NCBI GenBank assembly: GCA_035541875.1
Contig: DATKML010000041.1
Span: 62,001 to 126,000 of the forward strand
Length of the DNA: 64,000 bases
Source of the DNA: JAJPHI01 sp035541875
Lineage (GTDB): Bacteria; Desulfobacterota; Binatia; Binatales; Binataceae
Direction of reading: 5' to 3'
Both the position numbers and the translations under genes were made by a program. Positions 41,793-50,307 of this stretch are shown piece by piece. Under the pieces are notes generated by a model. That model was not told the DNA's origin, ran no database searches, and was given only the letters and a program-made list of their open reading frames with translations. Numbering within the stretch: the stretch's first letter is position 1; each line of letters opens with the position of its first letter.

Positions 41793-42779
41793 ATGCCGAT
41801 TTCTGAGAATATTACCAAGCGCTTGCGTATCCCTGTTATTGCGGCGCCGATGCTGGCCGTCTCGGGTCCAGACCTCGTCATCGCGGCTTGTCGCAACGGA
41901 GTAATTGGAGCCTTCCCAACCGCCAACGCGCCCACGGTCGAGGGGCTCGAGCATTGGCTGAAGCAGATCGAAGCAGCGCTGAGTAACACCACAGAGAAGG
42001 ACCCGGCTCATTCGCCAGCCCCATTCTGTCCCAATCTGATTATACGACGTGCCGATATGGTTGAGCAGATGCGCTGTCTCGTACGGCATAAGGTCGAGAT
42101 AGTAATTACCAGCGTCGGTTCACCCGCCGCGGTGATCGCACCGCTACACGATATCGGAGCGTCGGTCTTCGCGGATGTGGCTACGATGCGCCACGCCGAG
42201 AAAGCGATCGCGGCAGGGGTCGATGGACTAATTCTCCTAACGGCTGGAGCCGGCGGTCAGACGGGATGGATGAATCCGCTCGCTTTCGTGCGTGCAGTCC
42301 GAGCCATCTACGACGGCCCGATCGTGATGGCGGGCGGGATTATCGACGGGCACGCGCTATGGACGGCGCAGGTGCTCGGATGCGATCTCGCATACATGGG
42401 CACCAAGTTCATCGCAACTCAAGAGAGCATGGCGCCTGAGGCCTACAAACGGATGCTGGTGGAACACTCGATGGACGACGTCCTCCTAACACGCGCCTTC
42501 ACCGGCTTGGATGCCAACATGCTGAAGCCTTCGATCGTCGCGGCAGGGCTCGATCCATCGAATCTGCCCGAGCGCATTACCGAGGAGTTCGCGAACGAAA
42601 CTTTCGGTGCCCGGGCCAGTCAGCCGGGTCCGCGTCGATGGCGCGATATCTGGAGCGCCGGCCACTCGGTCTCAGGAGTTGGGCAAATTCAATCAGCGGC
42701 GGAATTGATTGAGCGGACCGTTCGTGAGTACGAAGAGGCGCGAAATTCTACGGCTCATTTGCTTTCGGGCAAAGCCTGA
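41793..42779 (+). CDS. Nitronate monooxygenase-like flavoprotein
   Basis: 328 aa from ATG 41793 (upstream ATG 41757 adds 12 residues). TIM-barrel FMN enzyme of the NMO/2-nitropropane-dioxygenase family: RIPVIAAPMLAVSGPDL at the start, LLTAGAGGQTGWMNPLAF for FMN phosphate binding, and VMAGGIIDGHALWTAQVLGCDLAYMGT. These enzymes oxidise propionate-3-nitronate or related compounds; some members are enoyl reductases of other pathways. Monocistronic and closed by a 12-bp terminator. Confidence 0.9.
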   Translation: MPISENITKRLRIPVIAAPMLAVSGPDLVIAACRNGVIGAFPTANAPTVEGLEHWLKQIEAALSNTTEKDPAHSPAPFCPNLIIRRADMVEQMRCLVRHKVEIVITSVGSPAAVIAPLHDIGASVFADVATMRHAEKAIAAGVDGLILLTAGAGGQTGWMNPLAFVRAVRAIYDGPIVMAGGIIDGHALWTAQVLGCDLAYMGTKFIATQESMAPEAYKRMLVEHSMDDVLLTRAFTGLDANMLKPSIVAAGLDPSNLPERITEEFANETFGARASQPGPRRWRDIWSAGHSVSGVGQIQSAAELIERTVREYEEARNSTAHLLSGKA

Positions 42780-42785
42780 GAAACG

Positions 42786-42823
42786 AAGAGCGGGATGCGC
42801 AATTGCACATCCCGCTCTTTATT
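42786..42823. terminator. Bidirectional intrinsic terminator between NMO and ThDP enzyme genes
   Basis: Perfect 12-bp stem (42786-42797 with 42808-42819), then TTTATTT. It separates convergent genes, so it may stop transcription from both. Confidence 0.85.
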
Positions 42824-42854
42824 TCCTTGCGCTCGGTAGCGCTTGGATTCTTGC

Positions 42855-44546
42855 CTAGTTCGAGCCCGTCGAACCCAGCAGGTTACCGCCAAGCGTCGGA
42901 TGGCCGACCGTCTTGTCGCCAACGATACTGACCATCGCGGGCTTGCCTGAGTTGAAGGCACGCTCTAATGCCGGTCGGATGTCGTCGGGATTGGTCACAT
43001 GCTCGCCGTGACAACCCATCTCTTCGAAGATCTTGTCGTAGCGGATATCCTGGAGCATGTTGAACGGCTCGGTGCGATCCTTGAGCATCGGCATGGACTC
43101 GAAGCTCGGACCCCAGGAGCTGTTGTTCCACAGCACGCAAACGATCGGCAGCTTGTAGCGGGCCGCCGTTTCCATGTCCCAGCCACCGATCCCTAGTCCG
43201 CCGTCGCCCATGATGAGTGCGACTTGCTTGCCGGGTCGCGCGAGCTGGACGCCGATACCCATCCCGAAGCCGTGACCGACCGGCGCCAACGGACCAGCGT
43301 CGATAACGGCGCCCGGGAAGCGCGCGATAAAGTTCTGCGACATCCATCCGGAGAGGGTGAAGCTGTCGATAACGACGGTCGCGTTCTTGTCCAGCACCGA
43401 CATCAGGTCCCGCGTCATGCGTGCCGGATGAATCGGGCGGTTGTTCCAGAACTTCTTCGCGTTCTCGACCACCGTGCGGTCGAAGTTGGCGCGGACCTCG
43501 GCCAGTTCCTTGACCCATGTCGAGGTACGATTCTTCGAAAAATCGAGCTTCGCCTCTTTGATCCGATTGATCATCTGGCGCAGCACGAGCTTTGGATCGC
43601 CGACGATCGGAACTTCAGCCGGGACCTGCCATCCGATACGGCTCGCTGTCGGATCAACCTGAATATACTTGGCTTTGTCGTTCCAGGTCGGCATCCGGCC
43701 GAAGTGTTCACCGCTCCAGAAGCGGAAGCCGAGTGTCAGCACCACATCGGCGCGACCAGTGAAGGGCTTTTTGAAGGCCCCACGAATCGCGAGCGGATGT
43801 TCTTCCGATACCGAGCCCTGGCCAGCGCGACGCGCATAAACCGGGATCCCCGTCAGCTCAACGAACTCCTTCAGTTCATCCGCAGCCTGGGACCAGAAGA
43901 GACCGTCGCCGCCCGCGATCAACGGCCGCTCGGCCGCATGCAGCATCTCGACCGCTTTGTCGATCTTGGCCGGGTCGCCGGCGCCACGCAGATCATCGAG
44001 CGAAAACGGCATCCCACCGGTCGCTTGCTTACTGTCGTCGCCGCCGTGATAGAGGATGTTCTGCGGAATCTCGACGAGCGAAACGCCCTGAGCTGGAGCC
44101 ATCGCCTCGCGGAAGGCCAGGCGCATATCGAACTCGATCGTATTCCAATCGGTTACGCGCTTGGTGTACTTGGCGAAGCTGCCCACGATCTCTGAACCAT
44201 AGGCTTCCTGGAAGGAGCCCTGATGGTCTTCGGTGTTCGGATGTTGGCCCGAAACGCAGACGACCGCGCTGTTGGTCATCGCTGCGAGGCTCAGACCCGT
44301 CACGGCGTTGGTCAGGCCGCATCCCGCGGTCACCATGCAGACGCCTGGCTCCCCGGTCATACGTGCATACGCATCAGCAGCGTAGGCCGTCGCCTGCTCA
44401 TGGCGCATATGAATCAACTTGATCTCATGGCTCCGCAATTGCGCCAGGATCGGGAATAAGTGCCCGCCGTTAATCGAGAAGCAATAACGCGTGCGATTCT
44501 CGCGCATAATGCGCGCGACCAATTCGCCGCCGTCTACTTTGGCCAT
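42855..44546 (-). CDS. Thiamine-diphosphate-dependent enzyme, acetolactate-synthase-like
   Basis: 563 aa. Three-domain ThDP enzyme: activating Glu50 in HMRHEQATAYAADAYARMTG, central FAD/CoA-type domain (RPLIAGGDGLFWSQ), and ThDP-Mg binding GDGGLGIGGWDMETAARYKLP ending in LWNN (GDG-x(25-30)-NN). The pattern falls between acetolactate synthase large subunit, 2-hydroxyacyl-CoA lyase and oxalyl-CoA decarboxylase. No ilvN small subunit is adjacent, so classical branched-chain synthesis is not indicated. A C-C lyase or ligase on a 2-keto acid or 2-hydroxyacyl-CoA is likely; the precise substrate cannot be seen. Confidence 0.8.
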   Translation of the reverse strand: MAKVDGGELVARIMRENRTRYCFSINGGHLFPILAQLRSHEIKLIHMRHEQATAYAADAYARMTGEPGVCMVTAGCGLTNAVTGLSLAAMTNSAVVCVSGQHPNTEDHQGSFQEAYGSEIVGSFAKYTKRVTDWNTIEFDMRLAFREAMAPAQGVSLVEIPQNILYHGGDDSKQATGGMPFSLDDLRGAGDPAKIDKAVEMLHAAERPLIAGGDGLFWSQAADELKEFVELTGIPVYARRAGQGSVSEEHPLAIRGAFKKPFTGRADVVLTLGFRFWSGEHFGRMPTWNDKAKYIQVDPTASRIGWQVPAEVPIVGDPKLVLRQMINRIKEAKLDFSKNRTSTWVKELAEVRANFDRTVVENAKKFWNNRPIHPARMTRDLMSVLDKNATVVIDSFTLSGWMSQNFIARFPGAVIDAGPLAPVGHGFGMGIGVQLARPGKQVALIMGDGGLGIGGWDMETAARYKLPIVCVLWNNSSWGPSFESMPMLKDRTEPFNMLQDIRYDKIFEEMGCHGEHVTNPDDIRPALERAFNSGKPAMVSIVGDKTVGHPTLGGNLLGSTGSN

Positions 44547-44870
44547 CGCCTTCCTCCTAAAATGTTCCTGCAGTAGCGGGCCCTTTCAGCGGCAAGGTGC
44601 ACAGAAAGTAGATGTGCACGATGATCGCAGCGCTGTAGGGCGCTGCTTTAACTGGCCAAGAGCATTCGCGCTGCTCGGATTGCCCGAATCCTTACATATT
44701 TTAAGTGCCGGCGAAAACCGCTTACTATCTCGACTTTCTCGACTGATGATATTAAGCAGGTAGAGGCAGTGCGGAGGCCGCAGTTGACCTCGGGGGCGAT
44801 CATCGTAAAGCTGATGGCCCCGCGGTGGACCCACGGATATCGGGGCTAAAGACCAAATGGAAGCGATCGG
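44547..44870. other. Divergent intergenic region, no gene seen
   Basis: 324 bp between the ThDP enzyme and the Omp85 barrel. It contains two copies of GTGCAC 12 nt apart near 44600 and an AT-rich patch around 44695-44760. A 90-codon ORF (44491-44763) mostly overlaps the ThDP gene and looks spurious. No promoter or operator could be assigned. Confidence 0.4.
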
Positions 44871-46127
44871 ATGAAGCGAATTCTAGCCACCCTCATGCTT
44901 GCTGTCTTGATTATCGGCAAGCTGACTACGGCGCACGCCTTCGACCTAATCGATCCACAGACTTGGGGTGCGATGAACCCCCATACATGGCCCTTCACGC
45001 TGATTCCAATTCCCGAGATTGCCACCGATCCCAACGGTGGTGTGACAGCGGGTGCGCTCTTTGCGACGCTCTTTAAGGACAACCAGAACCAAATCAGCGA
45101 TATTTTCGCTCCGGACATCAACTACAACACCAACGTTGGCGCAGGCGGGGCGCTGCGGTTCCTATCGTTCCCTTCGGAAAACACCCAGTGGTATGCGATG
45201 GCCGAGGCGCACGAAAATATCCAGCGCCAAGTGGATATGAATTTCTCAACTGGTCGAACACACGACCAGTGGTGGTCGTTCGATGGGCGGCTCTTTTTTG
45301 AGCGCGATCCGACCGAACGTTTCTATGGAGTCGGCAACTGGTCGCGTCTCGGTGGAGAAACCAACTACACCACTCAGCAGCTCTATGTTCGAGGATCGTT
45401 TGGGTGGAATATTACGAAAAACTTTCAAGTAGCGCTGGTTGAAAGGCCGCGTTATGTCCGTATCCAGACAGGCGCATTCAATTCAATCAATCAAACGGTT
45501 TACTACTATCCGAACCAGAAAGGCGTAAACGGCGGCAGCGAGATCTACAACGAGCTGCGCGCCACCTACGACACCCGAGACTCCGCCGATATCCCGCGCA
45601 GCGGCGGTATCGCGCTGATTTACGGGGGGATAACCGATCGACGCTTCATGAGTTCGGCGTCGTACAACAAGGTCGGCGCCAACGTACGCCATTACTGGAC
45701 GCTCGCTCCGCGCGTGACGTTAGCGACCAACGGCTATGTGCAATACATCCCGGCGGGCAACGAAACGCCTTTTTGGTCAATGGCCCGGCTCGGCGGGCAA
45801 GAGGATTTTCTGTACGACCAGATGACGCTGCGAGGCTACGGCGCAGGGCGCTTCGTGGACAACAATATGTACGACGCGAACGTTGAAGTCCGAACACGCG
45901 TCTTCGAGGCGGATGTGTTTGGCACGCACGGCGTCGCGGAAATTGCACCATTTGCCGAAGCCGGTCGCGTGGCGCATCAAATGTCCCAGAATCCGGTGAG
46001 TTCACTGCACCCAGTGAGCGGGGTAGGATTCCGCGCGATCGCCGAACCCTTTGTGGTCGGCTATGTCGACGTGGGCATAGGCGGTGAAGGCGCCGCCGTG
46101 TTTTCGGGCATCAACTATCCGTTCTAA
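44871..46127 (+). CDS. Omp85/BamA-type outer-membrane beta-barrel protein
   Basis: 418 aa with a signal peptide (MKRILATLMLAVLIIGKLTTAHA). No POTRA repeats are visible, so it is a short Omp85-like barrel. Near the C-terminus the family loop motif appears as LRGYGAGRF (R-G-F/Y-G), and the last residue is an aromatic Phe (NYPF), the recognition signal for outer-membrane assembly. Alternating amphipathic strands fill residues 80-400. Probably a surface-antigen or lipid-associated barrel without the POTRA chain; a genuine BamA would be ~800 aa. Confidence 0.75.
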   Translation: MKRILATLMLAVLIIGKLTTAHAFDLIDPQTWGAMNPHTWPFTLIPIPEIATDPNGGVTAGALFATLFKDNQNQISDIFAPDINYNTNVGAGGALRFLSFPSENTQWYAMAEAHENIQRQVDMNFSTGRTHDQWWSFDGRLFFERDPTERFYGVGNWSRLGGETNYTTQQLYVRGSFGWNITKNFQVALVERPRYVRIQTGAFNSINQTVYYYPNQKGVNGGSEIYNELRATYDTRDSADIPRSGGIALIYGGITDRRFMSSASYNKVGANVRHYWTLAPRVTLATNGYVQYIPAGNETPFWSMARLGGQEDFLYDQMTLRGYGAGRFVDNNMYDANVEVRTRVFEADVFGTHGVAEIAPFAEAGRVAHQMSQNPVSSLHPVSGVGFRAIAEPFVVGYVDVGIGGEGAAVFSGINYPF

Positions 46128-46137
46128 AACTCGCTCG

Positions 46138-46467
46138 CTAGCGGAAGCGTGAGAGGAAATCGGCTGGAAAAGTCTTGTCCGGGTGGAGCGTCTTGGCGCG
46201 CTCCAGCAAGACTTCTTCGGTCTCCGGGATTTTCGGGTCCGGTATACAACAATCGACCGGACAGAAGGCGGCGCATTCCTCATGATCGTGGAAGCCGACG
46301 CATTCGGTGCATTTCTGCGGCACGATGTAATAGATGTCCTCGGCGAGCGCCGGATGGCTCTCGCCGTTGAGCTCCCACGGTTCCCCGCCCTTGTAGATCG
46401 CGTTGTTGGGGCATCGCGGGAGACACGCGTTACAATTGATACATTCTTCGGTGATTACGGTTGCCAT
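46138..46467 (-). CDS. 2[4Fe-4S] ferredoxin, YfhL-like
   Basis: 109 aa. First cluster CINCNACLPRCP near the N-terminus; second cluster CTECVGFHDHEECAAFCPVDC with the long insertion between its second and third cysteines, typical of YfhL/FdxA-like ferredoxins. The C-terminal helix is acidic and then basic. It may serve biosynthetic or tRNA-modifying enzymes rather than respiration. Transcribed with mrp (21-bp gap), so part of an iron-sulfur set. Confidence 0.9.
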   Translation of the reverse strand: MATVITEECINCNACLPRCPNNAIYKGGEPWELNGESHPALAEDIYYIVPQKCTECVGFHDHEECAAFCPVDCCIPDPKIPETEEVLLERAKTLHPDKTFPADFLSRFR

Positions 46468-46488
46468 CGTGAGTGACTATTTCTGCGC

Positions 46489-47541
46489 TCAGGCTTGAGG
46501 CATCGCGTCGGCGACCTGACGCGCGAGTTCGGCGAAGGCTCGACTCGAAGGATCGTCCGGATGCGACAGCGTTATCGGCGTACCAGCGTCGCCTGTTTCC
46601 CGCACAGCCACTTCGACGGGAATCTCGGCCAGCAACTTCATGCCTTCGGCCTCTCCCATCTTCGCTCCACCACCGTGACCGAATAACTCCTCACGTTCGC
46701 CACAGTCGGGGCAGACGAAGTAGCTCATGTTCTCGACCACGCCGAGCAAAGGGCAATGCACCTGACGAAACATCTTTATCGCCCGCATGGCATCGGCGAG
46801 CGCGACGTCCTGCGGCGTCGTGACGATCACCACGCCGTCGAGTGCGACTTGCTGGGCAAGCGTGAGTTGCGCGTCTCCGGTTCCGGGCGGCAAGTCTACG
46901 ATCAGGAAATCCTGCGTGCCCCATAGCGTATCCATCAAGAACTGACGCACCGCGCTCATCACCATCGGGCCGCGCCATATAATCGGGGTTTTATCGGTAA
47001 CGAAGAAGCCCATAGAGATGAGCTTGATACCGTGTTTCTCGATCGGGAAAAAATTCTGGCCGCCGGCCGAGCGCGGCTTTTCCTCAGTGATACCAAACAT
47101 CATCGGGACGGACGGGCCGTAGATATCCGCGTCGAGTAGGCCGACCTTGTAGTCCATCCGGCTGAGCGCCACGGCGAGATTGGCCGCTACGGTCGATTTG
47201 CCGACACCCCCTTTGCCGCTGGCAACGGCAACGACCCATCGCGTGCCGGGCAATCGCGCGCGACTGGCCTTTGCACCCAGTTCGGGGTCGATTTTATGGA
47301 CTTTGAAATCGATATTGCGAACCCCGAGGTCGTGCGTGAGAACCTCGTGGATGCGCCCCGCTATCTGCTTGAGCGTCGCTTCTTTGTCGCCGGCATGACG
47401 GATCATCACGGTGAAGCCGCCGTCGTCCTTGGGGGTTACTTCTTCGAGGATACCTAGACTGAGCAGGTCGCTGGTATAGCCGGGATAGTTGATCCGACCG
47501 ATCGCCGCGACCACGTCGTCGGGAGATAAATTACGTGCCAC
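46489..47541 (-). CDS. Mrp/ApbC-family iron-sulfur cluster carrier ATPase
   Basis: 350 aa. N-terminal DUF59/MIP18-like domain (about residues 1-85), then a deviant Walker P-loop SGKGGVGKSTVAANLA (the family form), followed by LLDADIYGPSVPMMFG and DLPPGTGDAQLTLAQ. C-terminal CPDC binds a bridging 4Fe-4S cluster between two subunits. It hands clusters to target enzymes. Neighbour of a ferredoxin and a PLP enzyme. Confidence 0.92.
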   Translation of the reverse strand: MARNLSPDDVVAAIGRINYPGYTSDLLSLGILEEVTPKDDGGFTVMIRHAGDKEATLKQIAGRIHEVLTHDLGVRNIDFKVHKIDPELGAKASRARLPGTRWVVAVASGKGGVGKSTVAANLAVALSRMDYKVGLLDADIYGPSVPMMFGITEEKPRSAGGQNFFPIEKHGIKLISMGFFVTDKTPIIWRGPMVMSAVRQFLMDTLWGTQDFLIVDLPPGTGDAQLTLAQQVALDGVVIVTTPQDVALADAMRAIKMFRQVHCPLLGVVENMSYFVCPDCGEREELFGHGGGAKMGEAEGMKLLAEIPVEVAVRETGDAGTPITLSHPDDPSSRAFAELARQVADAMPQA

Positions 47542-47628
47542 GCCGGAATTATTTCAGATGGAGTCCGAGGGCGAAAGAACTGGGCTCAGGCCATAGTGCA
47601 AACCGAGAATCCGTGCCTTGTTTTGCAT

Positions 47629-48756
47629 CTAAATCCGACGATTCGCTTCGGCGTTGAGCGCCTGAATCAGCAGGTCGATCTCCTCCGGCGTTGTCGCGGG
47701 CGAACACGAGATGCGAATCGCATCGGGAGTCTCCGGTGGTCGGAAGGGCTTCACTGCGATGCCGTACGTGTTTAGCAGATGCTCGGCGAAGCTCCATGAA
47801 TGTAGGTGCGATGGCATCAGCAGGGCAAGGATTCCCGGCGCCTGCGGACCATCCCAGGAGCTATCAGCTAGATGGTACCGCCGGTCGAGTCGCTCGACGA
47901 TTTCTGCTCGATAGGCGGCGAGGGTCGCGAAGCGATCCTGCTGACGGGCTTCGTATTCTTGGCAGGCCGTATCGAGACCGATGAAGGACGCGTAGCTCAT
48001 CGTGCCGCCCTCGTAACGCCCGCCTGAAGCCGGGTCTGCTTCCTCTTCCCAACTAGATAGCGTGATGCTGTTTAGCGCCGCGAAGCGCTCGCTATTCCAG
48101 AGACCGCCAGTGCCCCAAGGACCGCCGAGCCATTTGTGACCTGAGAAGATATAGACCCAAGCCCGTGTGGCTGTAACGTCGGTCGGGATATGCCCGAATG
48201 CCTGGGAGCCGTCGACGATGTAAGGGATGGCTGTTTGCGCAAGGATGCCGCCGATCTTACTGACAGGCAGAATCCTCCCGTTTTTGTAGGAGACCTGAGA
48301 CAAGATTACGAAAGAGGGTCGTTGCAGTCGCAGTGCATCCTCGAAACGCGAGAGAAATTGCTCTTCCGAGCCCGCCGCGATTTCGACGATTCGCGCACCA
48401 CGTCGCGCCAGCATATTCAGCGGATGGACAACGCACGGATGCTCCTGGTCCGAGGTAATGATCGAATTGCCGGGCTTGAGCATCGCACCCAAGGCTGTCA
48501 GCACGAGTTGAATCGCCGTCGTCGCGTTGTTCATCAGCGAGATGCCAGCCAGCGATCCAATACCAAGGACGCGTGCGACCGCTTTGCGACTGTCGACGAG
48601 CGCCCCCATATAGCGCTCCACGCCCGCCTCGCTGAAAAGAAAGTCGCGATACTCTTCTTTGGCGGTTCGCATCAGAGTGAGCAAACTGGGGGAAGGGCGG
48701 CCTAATCCGGCATGATTGAAGTAAGCTTTCGCTCCGATTGGTCCCATGGGTGTCAC
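47629..48756 (-). CDS. Class V aminotransferase/cysteine-desulfurase-fold PLP enzyme lacking the catalytic Cys
   Basis: 375 aa. PLP lysine in SGHKWLGG and the Asp in YIVDGSQAFG mark class V. In SufS/IscS desulfurases or selenocysteine lyases a Cys-containing loop follows near the C-terminus; here that part reads GIAVKPFRPPETPDAIRIS with no Cys. It is therefore not an ordinary cysteine desulfurase and more likely an EgtE-, epimerase- or aminotransferase-type member. Its position beside mrp and divergent from a possible selenoprotein suggests sulfur or selenium chemistry, but the missing Cys argues against a simple reading. Confidence 0.8.
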   Translation of the reverse strand: MTPMGPIGAKAYFNHAGLGRPSPSLLTLMRTAKEEYRDFLFSEAGVERYMGALVDSRKAVARVLGIGSLAGISLMNNATTAIQLVLTALGAMLKPGNSIITSDQEHPCVVHPLNMLARRGARIVEIAAGSEEQFLSRFEDALRLQRPSFVILSQVSYKNGRILPVSKIGGILAQTAIPYIVDGSQAFGHIPTDVTATRAWVYIFSGHKWLGGPWGTGGLWNSERFAALNSITLSSWEEEADPASGGRYEGGTMSYASFIGLDTACQEYEARQQDRFATLAAYRAEIVERLDRRYHLADSSWDGPQAPGILALLMPSHLHSWSFAEHLLNTYGIAVKPFRPPETPDAIRISCSPATTPEEIDLLIQALNAEANRRI

Positions 48757-48811
48757 GCTGACGCTCGACTAATGATAACCGCGCCGCCATCCTTAAGTCT
48801 GGAGGTTTTTC

Positions 48812-49387
48812 ATGTCCCGTATTCCGCTGGTTGAACCAGAGAACGCTTCGCCCGAGGTGAAGGCGCTTTACGACACGATTCAAAAAGAAGGTTTTCCGGT
48901 CTTCAACGTGATGAAGATGTTTGCGAACAATGCCGGATGCCTGCAGGCGTTGGTCAGCTTCATGCATGGTATCTACAGTTCGAGTGCGAAGCTGTCTCCT
49001 CGGATGCGCGAACTGGCCTATCTCCGGGCTTCTCAGATCAACTCCTGTCATTATTGAATTCCCACGCATGTGACGCTCGGTCGGAGCGCCGGACTTAGTG
49101 ATGACGAGATGGCCTCGATGGCCGATGCGCAACAGAGCCCGCTCTTTACGGAGAAGGAAAAGCTCGTGATGCGCTATGCGGAAACGCTGACGCGAACCTG
49201 CAAAGTCAGCGACGAGATGTTCGAGCAGCTCGAAGCCAACTTCTCACGCGATGAGATCGTGGAACTGTGCTTCCTGGTCGGGCTGTCGAATCTGGTGAAT
49301 CGGGTGCATGCGACTTTCCAGACGGACGTCGATGCGCAAACGCGGGCCTCGGTGGGCGACGCAGCCTTCTGCCCGATCGGGCGATGA
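48812..49387 (+). CDS. AhpD-like (CMD family) protein, probable selenoprotein with UGA-encoded Sec in the CxxU active site
   Basis: 191 aa if UGA at 49055-49057 is read as selenocysteine; otherwise an 81-residue truncated protein. Start ATG 48812 with GGAGG 6 nt upstream. The reading frame is unbroken on both sides of the UGA. The active site reads Glu67 (MRELAYL), then Cys79-His-Tyr-U82, then His86. The E-C-C-H spacing of AhpD (12, 3 and 4 residues in the M. tuberculosis enzyme, Glu118/Cys130/Cys133/His137) is exactly reproduced, with Sec at the Cys133 position. Family members reduce peroxides through the CxxC dithiol. A bSECIS-like hairpin lies 21 nt downstream. Alternative: nonsense mutation or sequencing error at a Cys codon (TGC/TGT to TGA). 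Confidence 0.8.
49055..49091 (+). promoter_or_regulatory. Candidate bacterial SECIS element downstream of in-frame UGA
   Basis: After UGA (49055-49057) and 16 nt of spacer come CGCTC (49074-49078), loop GGTCG (49079-49083) and GAGCG (49084-49088), a 5-bp stem. It is extended below an A/C mismatch by G49072-C49090 and U49071.G49091. The apical loop begins 21 nt after the UGA and has G in its first two positions. Both fit the known bacterial SECIS pattern (loop 16-37 nt from the UGA, short loop, early G). No computed fold was run. Confidence 0.5.
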
Positions 49388-49410
49388 TCGTCAGCTAACA
49401 GGTCGAAGTG

Positions 49411-50307
49411 ATGGAACGCCGAAGATTGGGTAAGACCGGCTTGATCGTCAGTCTGCTCGGCTTCGGCGGTTCCGAGATTGGCTATGAAGATGCGTCGGTT
49501 GCGACAGTCGAAAGGCTCCTCGGCTCGGCGCTTGACGCGGGTCTCAATCTGATCGACACCGCCGCTTGTTATGCTGACAGCGAGAGCCTCATTGGTCGCG
49601 CGGTTGCCCATCGGCGGAAAGACTATTTTCTCCTCACGAAATGCGGTCACGATGGCGATGAGTTCGGCCTTGAGGATTGGCATCCGGGGCTGATCAGCAA
49701 GAGTATCGAACGCAGTCTCACGAGGCTCCGCACCGATCATCTCGATGTGGTACAGCTCCATTCGTGCGACGAAGAGACGCTGCGCGACGGAGCCGTAATC
49801 GCCGCGCTGCAACGCGCGCGTGACCTCGGGCTGACGCGTTTTATCGGTTACAGTGGCGACAGCGATGCGGCCCTCTGGGCAGTGCAATCGGGCGTCTTCG
49901 ATACTCTGCAAATCTCCGTGAATATTGCCGATCAGGAGGCGATTACCCGCATCCTGCCGGTCGCGGTCGAACGGGATATGGGCGTTATCGCGAAACGACC
50001 GATCGCCAACGCTGCCTGGATGGGGAGTTGGTTCTCGCGCGACGACTATTCGCGCCCCTACGCGCGGCGGCTGCGCCAATTGCGCTACCCGTTTCTGAAG
50101 CGCAAAGCCGATGCTGTTGCGACCGCGCTGCGATTCACACTGACGACTCCGGGGGTGCATACCGCGATCGTCGGGACCAAGCGACCCTCACGATGGGAAC
50201 AGAATGCGGCGCTCACCGCGCAGGGACCCTTGCCTGAAAACGATTACAAAGCGATCCGAGCGCGATGGAACGACGTCGCATTGTCGAAATGGGTGGGGCA
50301 GCGCTAG
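49411..50307 (+). CDS. Aldo/keto reductase
   Basis: 298 aa from ATG 49411 (a GTG just before it is less likely). All four catalytic residues are visible: Asp49, Tyr54 (CYADSE), Lys77 (LLTKCG) and His117 (VQLHSCD). FKBP-like or cofactor-binding C-terminal NTGxxGTxxP-like block is represented by HTAIVGTKRPSRWEQN. NADPH-dependent carbonyl reductase of the YghZ/GSP69-like group; substrate unknown. Starts 23 bp after the AhpD-like gene and ends on the nth start, so it is probably co-transcribed. Confidence 0.9.
   Translation: MERRRLGKTGLIVSLLGFGGSEIGYEDASVATVERLLGSALDAGLNLIDTAACYADSESLIGRAVAHRRKDYFLLTKCGHDGDEFGLEDWHPGLISKSIERSLTRLRTDHLDVVQLHSCDEETLRDGAVIAALQRARDLGLTRFIGYSGDSDAALWAVQSGVFDTLQISVNIADQEAITRILPVAVERDMGVIAKRPIANAAWMGSWFSRDDYSRPYARRLRQLRYPFLKRKADAVATALRFTLTTPGVHTAIVGTKRPSRWEQNAALTAQGPLPENDYKAIRARWNDVALSKWVGQR

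Noticed and set aside
43224..44195. 323-codon plus-strand ORF
   Set aside because: Antisense to the ThDP enzyme.
47629..48756. Selenocysteine lyase or SufS
   Set aside because: The catalytic Cys loop is missing, so the call stays at class V level.
48257..49132. 291-codon minus-strand ORF
   Set aside because: Overlaps the aminotransferase frame-shifted and the AhpD-like gene antisense; no family features.
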